Part shown: one piece after another, positions 44,881 through 55,254 of the stretch
Layout: each line of letters starts with the position of its first letter
Numbering within the stretch: the stretch's first letter is position 1
Origin: Puccinellia tenuiflora
Lineage: Eukaryota > Streptophyta > Magnoliopsida > Poales > Poaceae
Assembly (NCBI GenBank): GCA_012064385.1
Contig: QRDG01000626.1
Coordinates: 1-64,000, forward strand
Direction: 5' to 3'
Length of the DNA stretch: 64,000 nucleotides
The notes under the pieces: model-generated
The model's input: only the letters and a program-made list of their open reading frames with translations
What the model was told of the DNA's origin: nothing
Databases searched by the model: none
Program-made: the position numbers and the translations under genes

Positions 44881-46706
44881 ATTTTGAATAAATGCTTAAT
44901 TCACTAAGTTAAATATGGAGTTTTGACCCGTTAATTGCGATATTTATTTTAGGGGTTCCATTTAACTTGTGGGACATGCCCAATATGATTTCAGTGCATA
45001 AATTGACCATCTCATCATGATTGTGCATTGCACCTTGTATTCGTGTTATTTATTTTGTTTCCTGTTATTGTTGTGTTTTGTTAGATTCAGGAGTCGAGGT
45101 TCCACCCCAATACCTCGACGATCAACGCGCCCAGTACTATCAGCAAGGCAAGAACTAACCTAACCTTCTTGGCATCTAGCATCCAAGTGTTTTACAAACT
45201 TATTTTATCCACCATAATATTGCATGCGATTCAAATGTCTCTTTTGATCAAGATGTAGAGTATCCTATGAATGCATGTTTATCCCCTGAACCATCACATG
45301 CTTCCCCTCCTATAAACCCTAGGTTTGATGTGTTGGCCGGAGACAAAGATATAATTGTTGTTATATATGCTTAGCTATGCTTAGCCATGCTAGTCAAATG
45401 ATATATTTTGTCCGGTGATTTAAATTCCATTATTACGAATGGTGGTGGAATGTTCGGACATGATGGTTACTTGTGGTGGATAATTAATTTGCTCCTTACT
45501 AACTGAATAACTTGTGCGGGCGTATCCAAGGGTCCTCTAGTTTGCTATTTCCATTTGCGCGTGTGTGTGTGAGCGGAAAAAGGAATGATGAGGATGGTGG
45601 TGTTTAGGACGTGGCGATGGGGGTAGGGGCTGAAATAGGCTGGGTAAACTTGTCCTGTCGCCACAGATGACTCTTGGATAGTCTCATGCGAGGTAAAGGT
45701 TTAACCGCGCCCACTCGCCGGCCTTCCCCGGAAGAGGGCCAATCAGGTGAGCCGGACGGTACAAATGGGTAAATTAGTACACCCCTGCAGGGTTAAATCT
45801 TTTCGAAAAGCCGTGTCCGCGGTTATGGACAAAATCTTGGGAAAGGCGGATTAGCTCATAGAGAACCTGAACCTAATTAATAAATTTGGCAGCTAGAGGT
45901 TGCAATCCAACGTGTGATAAAAGGTTCATTTCCTCGAGGGTGATTCGAGGGAGTGCCTTGGTGGAGATGAGATGCTTCTGTTTACAAATGGTTCGTTGAG
46001 AACCACAGATGAAAGTTTACTCTCTTATCCCTTTTCGGAAAACATTCTGAGTAGACGATGCAAAGGGTCCTGATGTCTTTTAAAATGGAAAACTAGCTTT
46101 ATGCAAAACCAGCGACATTATACAGCATTAGAGCCTCCGTCAGCATTGGGCCGATATCGCCCTACTAATTCTTGCGAGTACGTCGTACTCAGCCTTGCTT
46201 TGTTGATTATTATTTGTTTCAGAGGAGGACGTCACCGAACTGGAAGGTGGGTTCTTTATTGACATCGACGAGTAGTCTGGGGTTCCCAGGTGGCAGCTTG
46301 GGACGTCTCGGAACAGGCTGGCTGGGATATGTTATTGTAGGCCTCTTAGGCCATAATTTGGATCTTGTTGTTAGACAACTATATTTTCTTCCGCTTGATG
46401 TAATGATGGGTCTGTGACCTCTGATTGTGACATTTGCTATCTTTCTCATATATGAGTTGAACTATGATCTTTTGTGTCGTAGAGTCTGTGATGTGCTAGT
46501 TGTTTCGCAGTCTTGGTCTCTTTACTATACGTGAAAGCGATGTCTGAGCTTATGGCATGATCGAGGTGTTGTGTGCCGATGATCCATTCCGAGCACACCT
46601 GCCAATGAGTTTTGGCCTGGGATTGGTAAACCCAGTAACCCTCGACTGTGTAGCATGACCGGTTACACAACGTTTCACTGTATAGTTCTGGGGTCGGGGC
46701 GCTACA
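44881..46706. other. Non-coding, repeat-like DNA
   Basis: No ORF with motifs. The right edge TCGGGGCGCTACA (ending 46706) looks like a transposon terminus, with a CACTA-like end inserted directly after it. A short GT microsatellite lies near 45560. Confidence 0.4.
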
Positions 46707-47240
46707 CACTAGTAGAAAACAGGGCTTTCGTCCAGAGGCTCTGCGACCTTTAGTCCCGGTCTCCTTACAAACCGAGACAAATGGGAGCATTAGTCCCGGT
46801 TCAAACTGCCAGGACGCCGGGAGGCTCTAGTCCCGGTTCGTAGGGAACCTTTAGACTAAAGGGTTGCGCCGAGGTGGGGACAGCGCGAGATACAAACCGG
46901 GACTAAAGTTTTTTTACTTTTGGATAAATTTCAGAATTTACGTCGACGAAGCGTTGGCGCCTTTAGTCCTGGTTGGTATCTTCAACCGGGACTAAAGATA
47001 TCTTTAGTCACGGCAATTTTAAAATCGTTTGACATGCATGTACCTCACGCAATATACTTGTAGTGAAAATTGAAAACTTTGAATTTTGATTTTTTTTTTT
47101 GCAATTTCTCAGTAAAATGGTAATAACTTTTGCATACGAACTCAGAAAAAATTGTTTAATATATCAAACCATTTTGGAATTTTTTAGATTTCCAAAATTC
47201 TAAATGGAACTATGAAAGCAGGAAGATTTTTGCCGCAACG
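46707..47240. mobile_element. Second TTTAGTCCCGG element, intact left end CACTAGTAGAAAAC
   Basis: Starts CACTAGTAGAAAACAGGGC at 46707, followed by five or more TTAGTCCCGGTT hairpin units to ~46985. The inner part (47100-47200) has ATAACTTTTGCATACGA-like sequence, shared with the GCGCCACAG element near 52243. The right end is not found and is probably lost against the LINE remnant. Confidence 0.55.
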
Positions 47241-47399
47241 GCGCTTCCAATGTTGTTTATCCTTCACCGGCTCAATTATTATCCATCTTGAGTGATACAT
47301 GATTTGAAAACTCAGGTACTTATAAATTATGCAATAACAAGATTGTGTACATCTATTAATGAATAGTCCTAGTCTTATTCGTAAAAAAAAAACATTTTG

Positions 47400-48364
47400 T
47401 GTTTACTTAGCCTGCAACTTAATTTTCAAATGTTGTTTTTATGGCTGATGAAAACTCAAGGTCTAAATTGTTGTTCTTTTGGTGGAGAACATGGCACCTG
47501 GAAAATAACATTATTTTTGGGGATAGTAAATGTGGAATAGAGCAATCGGCTAATTTTCTGGAATGTTATCGGAGGCGGCGTTTTGGGTCGTAGGTGCATC
47601 TGCACCCGTTGGGTAAAACATTTTTAATTTTTTTTCAATGTGTCAAAAAATTCCGAAAAAAAATTCGGATATGCATCAACATTTTTAGTGCTAGCACAAA
47701 AACTTTCGCTGTGAAAAGAAATTTTTTGTGACCTGTGCAAAAAAGACAAAACAATGTCTCGTACAAAAGTCTTTTGTAGCAATCCGGATTTGTCTTTTTT
47801 GCACAGGTCGCACAAAATGTCTTTTCACCGCGGATTTTTTTGTGCTAACATGAAATATGTTGAACTATCTCCATATTTATTTTTGAAATTTTTTGACATT
47901 TGGAAAATGGTTATTTTGGGTCATGGGTGCAGATGCACCCATGACCCGAAATGGATTTCCGAATCTTATCATTTTACAATGAATGGCACAAGAGATTCTG
48001 AAGCCCTGCCCGATCCCAAAGGCAAACAAATGTCTGTTACGACTGGCAACAAACCCAAATATAACCATAAATAGAATTCTGAACTGTGGAGAAAACCTAA
48101 AAATGGTTGGGCAAAATTGAACTTTGATGCTGGTTTCTGAATATGTGCGCAGGGTCTTGGGGTGTGGTTCTTCGCATCGATACAGGTGATATCATCCTCT
48201 CTGCTTGGGGTAAAATTCAGAAATGTGCCAAAGCGGAAGCTGCTGAATCTATTGCCGGTTTGCTTGCATTGCAATCTGTGATTACACAATATGCAGGACC
48301 GATTCAATTTGAGAGTGATTGTGCCATGGTAGTGGATGAACTCAATCTAATTTTCAGTAATTGA
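47400..48364 (+). pseudogene. LINE remnant (zf-RVT end and RNase H), split by a MITE
   Basis: 47451-47577 reads ADENSRSKLLFFWWRTWHLE, then NNIIFGDSKCGIEQSANFLE, the linker after the zf-RVT domain. After the inserted fold-back element, 48085-48364 reads WRKPKNGWAKLNFDAGF, then GSWGVVLRIDTGDIILSAWG, EAAESIAGLLALQ and FESDCAMVVDEL, an RNase H (RVT_3) domain. There is a stop between FDAGF and the next part. Truncated on both sides. Confidence 0.75.
47583..47958. mobile_element. Fold-back MITE, inverted over nearly its whole length
   Basis: The ends are TTTGGGTC(G/A)(T/G)(A/G)GGTGCATC..-like on both sides (47592-47617; 47917-47945 inverted). The inner arms also match: ACCTGTGCAAAAAAGACAAA at ~47731 and its complement at ~47787, and CGCTGTGAAAAGAAA against TGTCTTTTCACCGCGG. 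Non-coding. It interrupts the LINE reading frame. Confidence 0.8.
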
Positions 48365-48365
48365 T

Positions 48366-48866
48366 CTTAAACTCAAAACAAAGCAAAGTGATGATCAATG
48401 GAGAGGAACCGAGAAACACTACTGTTCTAATATTCTTTGACATGTCCATGTTGCCAAAGACAGACGGACGTGCTAGGGATGACGACACACCCTCCATGCA
48501 TGCCATGCGATTTTTTACCATTTGCGCAAGTAATGTAGGATAATCATGCTATTCATGGACTACAAACAAATATATCTTCAATTCGGAACAATCAATAAGC
48601 CAACCCCAGTTTTATATCCCTCCGTTTCGTTTTTATTACTAAGTTCTTCAGTAAGCGGGGCTATGTGGTTTCCAACCTCACTTTCCCACACTTCGTGAAT
48701 GCCAAGTGTGGCAGTAAAAAAAATGTGTCTAACAATTAATTTGGCCATGTGTGCGTTATTTTTCTACCGAGGACCTTGTAATTAAGAGCATCATCAACAA
48801 TATAGTCGTATTTTTTTCCAAATAGCCAAAAGTCAATTTTTTCTCGCTATAAGGGAAAAATAACTA
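48366..48866. other. Intergenic DNA, nothing recognised
   Basis: Possibly the degraded 3' part of the LINE remnant, but no poly(A) end or target duplication is visible. Confidence 0.4.
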
Positions 48867-48944
48867 CTCCCTCCGATCCATAAAAAGTGTCGCTCATTTT
48901 GTACTAAGTTAGTACAAACTTTGTACTAAGTGGATCGGAGGGAG
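48867..48944. mobile_element. Stowaway MITE, complete
   Basis: Starts CTCCCTCCGATCC and ends GGATCGGAGGGAG, flanked by TA on both sides (48865-48866, 48945-48946). At 78 bp it forms a near-perfect hairpin, with GTACTAAGTTAGTAC at the tip. Confidence 0.93.
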
Positions 48945-49007
48945 TATCTCCAATAGAAAAAATATATATGAGAGAAAAAATAAGTATCTCCAATAGAAAA
49001 AATAACG

Positions 49008-49723
49008 GTCAAAATGGCCACCATGACTATTCATCGAAAGAGGTCAAATTTCCTAAAACTATCGATGTTTTTGTGATATAACTACTAATTTCGTACCTGA
49101 AAAGATTTTAAAAAATTCCATACCAAACTATCAAACACTTGTAGTTCAAATTTGGATTACTTTCGGAAAATCACCATAAACACATTTAACTAGGCAAAAT
49201 TAGATAGAAATCAAGAAAAATCCTAATACTTGGGGATTATCCATCAAATGTGGACTACTCTTTGTGAGAATTAGATGGGTGCCATTTTGCACCATATTTT
49301 TTTGTACATGGTTGGCAGAAAAAGACATTTTTGCCACTTAGAAATGGGAAAATGATATTTATAAAAATAATTTGAAAAATTCCTTCAGAACCATTGTTTT
49401 CTATACCAAGATACACCTATTTGTCGAATATGAGAACTTTATCACAAACTATGCCGTGGGAATAGTCATAACTTGGTCATTTGGCTTAAAACTTATAGAT
49501 GTTTATACATGATAGACCTTTTTGTGAAGATTTTCTTTCAACAATTTGTCAAAAATAAAGTTTATCACTTTTCATAGCAACTATACACATAAAAGGAATC
49601 CACGCCGGAGAATTTTTTTTTTTGAGGTTTTTTTTCACTTTATTTGATTTTTTTCAAAAAATTGTCAAAATGGCCACCATGACTATTCATCAAAAGAGGT
49701 CAAATTTTCTAAAACTATCGATG
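49008..49723. repeat. Direct repeat of ~60 bp, 656 bp apart
   Basis: GTCAAAATGGCCACCATGAC begins at 49008 and 49664. The match continues for about 60 bases with two or three differences (caaaagaggtcaaattt). The DNA between is AT-rich and non-coding. It may mark the ends or a tandem unit of an unrecognised repeat. Confidence 0.7.
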
Positions 49724-51426
49724 CAAAAGATGATATGGATGTCATATTTGAATTCCTCTCATTTTTCTAATCGACTTAGACATTTTATTTGTCAAATTTT
49801 GATTTACGGATTTAAAGATATGAATTATTCCATTTTAGATGTAAAAAGGAACTAAATAGGAACTAAATTGGAAGTCATAAATTGTCACAAATTGCTCCTA
49901 TTTAGCGCAACCATTTGCTGAACTGGCCATAGAACGCTTAATTTGACCTTATCCTTAGTTGAGCCTATTTCTGATGCACAGGGAAAGGTCTGAGTATGCA
50001 ATAAGCTGCGTGGTGAAACAAAAAAACTAACATCACACTTAAGCAAACCATGCAGATTGAACCCGATGAATATTTGTCCAGAACAATATAGTGAGGAAAG
50101 TAGATCTATATATTACGAAATAGAATCATGAATTTTACACACAGAGACCACACACTATACATCTGAATCTATATATGCAGCGATCAGAGGAGTTGTACCG
50201 TGTTGTGTGTGAGCTGCGGCTTGGGCGAGCATGTTCAGAGATGGCAAGTCACTCCGACTGGGATGTGCATGGAATTGATCGGCTCATTGCTATGCTATTT
50301 CAGCGTGCATGTTCCGATTTCTGGACCAAGCATGCAGCCGCTGGAGAGAAAGGAGATTGGATCCGATTTGATGAGTTGCAGCTTGGAGGCAGGAGATGAT
50401 CCATGCGAGGACGTGGATGAGGAGGTCCGGCGCTCGCAATTCGTGTGCCAATGTCAACGGTATGTTTACTTTACACCCAAAAAGTCAACATATGGTTGAC
50501 TTTGCAAAAAAATATTTTTTTTGAAATTTTGAAACCACTTTTGTATGCCAATAATCCATGTTCTACTAGGAAAGCAAGCTCAAAATGGGTTTATATGGCT
50601 TGCGTTGAAGTTAGACGGGGTGGGTACGCACCCCCCATGGTAGCAGGTCTTTTTCGTTTCTTTGTAGTGTGTCACTCTATGTAATCAATGCACTATTTGC
50701 CAATTCGGTCCTCCCCGAATCACATGTTTTCTATTCTAGGTAAAATTAGCAAAAACAATTGCAGCAATGCAAAAATTAATCGGCTAAATTTTTTTGGAAC
50801 CGAAGTGGACAGAAATATTTCAGTAGAGATGTACATAAAAGGAAATAAATGTATATTAAATACCTATCATAAATTTATAAAAAGACATCAAGAAAATACC
50901 TCTACATTTTTCAGTTATTTGCATTTCTCATTTAATTGTTAGCTTTTATTAAATATCTCACCGATCAATTTAAAATCTACATTATATATAAGAACCTTCC
51001 TCCTCTCACTAGTATCCTCTATCATCTTGCTTCACCCATCTTCTACGTAATTGTACATCCATATTGCTATGCTGAAAATTTTGGATCTCTTGTGTTCAAA
51101 CGTCTCCTTGTGCATCGTTTGCTGATTAGCGCGCACATATGCATAAGATGGGGATGAGAGGCATCGAGAATAACTGCAACCCATTGTAGCAGTTTCCGCC
51201 ACTGAACTAGGAACCTTAGTGTTGCTTGTCCCCAGTTACTAGGCCAGTCGATTAAGGAGGCATTTATAGAACCCCTTCCCGCAGTGGTAATCAAGGATGG
51301 TCACGTGTAGGGGTACGTTTTGTGTAGACGTACGCAATTTGATTTTATTGTTTTTCATCTTCCGGATGGTAGAGCGACTGGTAATCTATGTAATAGCTAG
51401 CAAGAGATGAAAGTATTTATAATTAA
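49724..51426. other. Intergenic DNA with one small unassigned ORF
   Basis: 50175-50399 encodes 74 residues (MQRSEELYRVVCELRLGRAC...) with a reasonable amino-acid mix but no known motif and no promoter seen. A GTGGGTACGCACCCCCC near-palindrome lies at about 50619-50636. The rest is AT-rich. Confidence 0.4.
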
Positions 51427-51670
51427 CAGTGAATGAATTGTGACTGAAATTAGATCATTGTAAGATTAGATCTCCCATGATCTGTCTACCCAATATAGGG
51501 CATTCATCTAGCCCTTCGTCTAGCCCTCTTAATGGCCTTCTTCTCATATAAAGCAATATGTTTTCAAGTTACAAGAGATGTCAAGAGTTTATCCGCCTTT
51601 ACATGATAAGATACAGATGGTCATCTGCATGATAAGATACAGATGGTCCTCTGCTAATATTACACAAAAG
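51427..51670. repeat. Left copy of the long direct repeat flanking a LINE
   Basis: Matches 54609-54857 over its whole length, with about ten substitutions and a few small gaps. Starts CAGTGAATGAATTGTGAC. Interpreted as the left target-site duplication of the LINE. Confidence 0.85.
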
Positions 51671-51673
51671 TAT

Positions 51674-53341
51674 CACTACTAGGAAATTAGCTATAGGTGG
51701 AATGCTATTTGTGGCGCACCATTATTCCATGCGCCACTAAATTGTTTTTTTGTGGCGCACCACTTGGCATGCGCCACAGAAATATGTTTTTCTGTGGCGC
51801 ATGCGTCTAGATGCGCCACAGAAATATGTCTTTCTGTGGCGCATGGGGTCACATGCGCCACAGAAAGACATATTTCTGTGGCGCATCTAGACGCATGCGC
51901 CACAGAAATATGGTGGCCCCGGCACCAATGATTGGGTGGGTGCCCTTTCTGTGGCGCATGGGGCCACATGCGCCACAAAATTGTTACTTTCTGTGGCGCA
52001 TGTGACCCCATGCGCCACAGAATTGTGCCCGGATTTCAGATCCCACCCCCCTCCCCCCCCCCCCCCCCCCCTCCCCGTGGATCGCCTTTTTAGTTTTGCA
52101 CGGAGTGAAACAAAATGATAAAAAATTCAAAAAATAAAATCCTTTTAGATATATGGAAGGTTTAGGGTCTAGTTTGTAGGAAAAATTTGAAATACACATT
52201 TTGACCTTTTTTCCAATAGTAGGTGAATAAATATTAAATTGGCCATAACTTTTGCATACGACGTCGAAAAAATACGTATAATACCTTAAAAAAAAACTAG
52301 AGAAAATTTCGGAACCGCCCTCACCCGGGTTTACCCGGTTAGCCTTTTTTTAGATTCTCAAAATTCCAAACGAAAAAAAATTTATGGCCAGCAGAAGAAT
52401 TTTCCCAGCAAAATCAAAAAAAATTCAAAAAAAGGAAAAAAAAATTCTGTGGCGCATGTCTAGCCCATGCGCCACAGAATTGTGAGATTCAAAATTTGAA
52501 TCCCGCCGGCGCCCCTCATCTCCCTCTCTTTTCCCCTTTTCTCCTCATCTCCTCCAGTTCTCCCTCCACTTCTCCTCTTTCTTTCTCCTCTTTCTTTCTC
52601 CTCTTCCCTTCTCCTCTACACTTCTCTCCCCTTCTCCTCCCTCCTCCATCTCTTCTCCTCTACTCCTCCATCTCTTCTCCTCCCTCCTCCATCTCTTCTC
52701 CCCTACTCCTCCTCCACCTCCACCTCCGGCGACCTCCTCCACAACTCCGGCGAGCTCCACAACTCCGGCGACCTCCTCACCACCCCGGCGACCACCTCCA
52801 CAACCCCGACGACCTCAACCCCGACGACCTCCACCTTCGGTGACCTCCTCCTCCTCCGGCGACCTCCTCCACCACCGGCAACCTCCTCCTCCACTCCGGT
52901 GACCTCGGCCTCCACTCCGGCGACCTCATCCGGCGACCTCCGACGACACTCCGGCGACCTCATCCGGCGACCTCCGACGACCTCCGACGACCCCTTCCTC
53001 CACCCACGGCAACACGGTCTCCGACGAGCTCCGACGAAATTCCGGCGAAATTCCGGCGGCCAGATCTAGATCCAGATCTGGATCTAGATCTGGCCGCCCT
53101 TTTTTTTGAAATTCAAAAAAAAATTCTGTGGCGCACCAAGGTGGGATGCGCCACTAAAATATTTCTGTGGCGCACGGTGCTGGGATGCGCCACAGAATTT
53201 GGCATTTCTGTGGCGCACCACCGGCGTGCGCCACAGAAATATATTTTAGTGGCGAGGATTTAGTGGCGCATCCACTATTTCCAGGGATGCGCCACAGAAT
53301 TGTGAAAAGGTGCGCCACTGGTAGCCTGTTTCCTAGTAGTG
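51674..53341. mobile_element. Non-autonomous CACTA element, GCGCCACAG family
   Basis: Ends CACTACTAGGAAATTAGCTA and (inverted) CACTACTAGGAAACAGGCTA, with TAT duplicated on both sides (51671-51673 and 53342-53344). Subterminal TCTGTGGCGCATG units in both orientations lie at 51705-52025, 52445-52485 and 53125-53310. The inside has a poly-C run (about 52051-52069), a CT-rich tract (52510-52720) and an 18-bp-type CTCCGGCGACCTCCTCCAC minisatellite (52720-53030). No transposase. Confidence 0.92.
53056..53099. repeat. Perfect 44-bp palindrome
   Basis: Centred between 53077 and 53078, inside the non-autonomous CACTA element. Built of alternating AGATCT, TAGATC and GGATCT words with GGCGGCC at the outside. 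All 22 base pairs match. Confidence 0.95.
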
Positions 53342-53387
53342 TATGGTCTCTGCTTTCTGGTCTGACCTGTTACATGTGAGGAATTTA

Positions 53388-54240
53388 TACCTTCTGGGGA
53401 GAAGATTGTTGGAAATGGTAGAAGAACTGACTTTTGGGGAGATGCTTGGTGTGGTTCTACCCCTTTTAAGGAGAAATACCCTGGTCTGTTTAGTATTTGC
53501 AATGAACAGGAGCTGTCTGTTGCTGATATGGCTGCTAGAGGATGGAGAATGACTTTCAGAAGATGGCTGGATCTTGATCTGCAAGATGAAATAAGGAAGT
53601 TACAGAGTGTTCTTGTTGGGGTAGCTTTGAATGACTCTGAAGATAGACCTAGATGGAAGTGGTCTAAAAATGGGCTTTTTTCTGTTAAGTCTATGTATGA
53701 ATTTCTATGCAATAATGGGATAGATAGATCCTTTCGTCACTTGTGGAAAGCAAAAATACAGTTGAAGATTAAGGTCTGGCTGTGGCTGATTTGGCACAAT
53801 GCAATAGCTACTAAAGATAATATGAGTAAGAGAAATTGGGTGGGAGATACTAAGTGCAGATTCTGTGATGAAGAAGAAACAGTGCTTCACCTGTTCTTCC
53901 AATGCAGTGCGGCAAAGTATGTGTGGAGTGTGGTAGGAACTGCGGTGGGTGCGAGGAACAGACCTGGGTCTTTCCTGTAGTTTTGTTGGTGGTTACCTCA
54001 ATTTATAAATGCTAGCAGAAATGTTCAGATAACGGGTCTGGCGGCTATCTGCTGGGCTATCTGGAAGCTCAGAAATCGAGCATGTTTCGAAAAAAAGCTG
54101 TTAAAATCTCCATTTGAACTAATCAGTTATTCTTGTGTCTTTATCAATTACTGGGTAGGTCTCCATTCGGATCAGGAGGGATTTGAGAGAAGGAGCTGCC
54201 ATGCTGCTTCAGGTGGCTACAGCGGGGACTGCTGATACAC
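53388..54240 (+). pseudogene. LINE ORF2 C-terminal coding, zf-RVT
   Basis: In the frame of 53528-53980: GRRTDFWGDAWCGSTPFKEK upstream of the ATG, then MAARGWRMTFRRWLDLDLQD, WSKNGLFSVKSMYEF, a zinc-binding CRFCDEEETVLHLFFQCSAA, a TAG at 53978-53980, and then ITGLAAICWAIWKLRNRACF. It lacks the reverse transcriptase core. One stop interrupts it. Confidence 0.85.
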
Positions 54241-54608
54241 CCCGGAACTTGATGATAGGAGGGGACAACGGCGGGGGTACAACTGTTGAATAAGGAAGGG
54301 AAGGAGCAGCGGAATGAAGGAAAGACCAATACCGTACAAGAAGAAAAATGAGAAGCTTCGGACACCCTTTCGGTTGTTCGTTTCTCTGCTACCTATTCAG
54401 AGAGAACTGTGGTTTAAGCTGCCAGTTACCGTTTAGTGCTCCTTTTGGGTTGTTACTTTTTCTTCCTTTCATCTGGGATCTATTTTGGCTGGTTTTAACT
54501 GGAGTTGTATGTATAACAGTAGCCGGGCTGCTGGAGGGGATGTTTTGTTCCGTTATTTCACGATAATGGAACCCGGTCCCTCTTCTGGGGGTATCGTATG
54601 AAAAAAAA

Positions 54609-54857
54609 CAGTGGATGAATTGTGACTGAAATTAGATCATTGTAAGATTAGATCTCCCATGATCTTTCTACCCAATATAGAGCGTTCATCTAGCCCTTCG
54701 TCGTCTAGCCCTCTTAATGGCCTTCTTCTCATATAAAGCAATATGTTTTCAAGTTACAAGAGATGTCAAGAGTTTATCCGCCTTTACATGATAAGATACA
54801 AATGGTCATCTGCATGATAAGATATAGATGGTCCTCGTCTACATTATACACAACGAG
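54609..54857. repeat. Right copy of the long direct repeat flanking the LINE
   Basis: Begins directly after the LINE A run with CAGTGGATGAATTGTGAC and ends at CACAACGAG. A three-base insertion (cgt) relative to the left copy lies near 54702. Confidence 0.85.
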
Positions 54858-55218
54858 CTGACATATACGCTTTGTGGCAATTGACCATGGCTTTCACAAG
54901 CTCAACGAGGTAGAAATTTGAAATTCTTCAATAGAACTATAGCCATGCCGCGACATTATTAGTTTCATAAGACATCATGTAAGCCTTGTTAATTAGTTTC
55001 TCGAAGATACATGCGAGGACCGGCGACAGAGGTCTCTCAAACATAATTCTTGTGTGTGCAGCGGGATGGGCGGAGCCACGGAATCTGCGAGGGAGAAATT
55101 TTCTCCCTGGGTAAATCGCCCCCTGTTAGCCGTCGTGATCACCAACGTTCATCTTCCTCCCCTTCAATCAACCGGGGGTACTCGACCCAGGGATTTGCCG
55201 AGCCCTAACCTCGTCAAT
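54858..55218 (+). repeat. Presumed right part of the gypsy 5' LTR
   Basis: The sequence directly before the primer site ends CTCGTCA (55210-55216). 55080-55112 contains GAGGGAGAAATTTTCTCCCT, an inverted repeat. The LTR's left border is not clear; it may begin near TGTGTGCAGCGGG at about 55053 or further left. The matching 3' LTR lies beyond the window, so the border cannot be set by comparison. Confidence 0.45.
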
Positions 55219-55236
55219 TGGCGCCGTCTGTGGGAA
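55219..55236 (+). other. Primer-binding site of the gypsy element
   Basis: TGGCGCCGTCTGTGGGAA follows the presumed LTR end after two bases. It is the primer site widely seen in grass Tat-type gypsy elements. Confidence 0.75.
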
Positions 55237-55254
55237 AGAACGAGCGTTGGAACC

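Larger units (their letters stand above)
51671..54608 (+). mobile_element. 5'-truncated LINE with CACTA element inserted at its 5' end
   Basis: LINE sequence from 53345 (after the CACTA insert) to an A run at 54601-54608. The preceding 3' tail holds GGGGGTATCGTATG, a typical grass LINE 3' end. It encodes the zf-RVT region and the C-terminal tail only. The target duplication starts directly after the A run at 54609. Confidence 0.85.
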
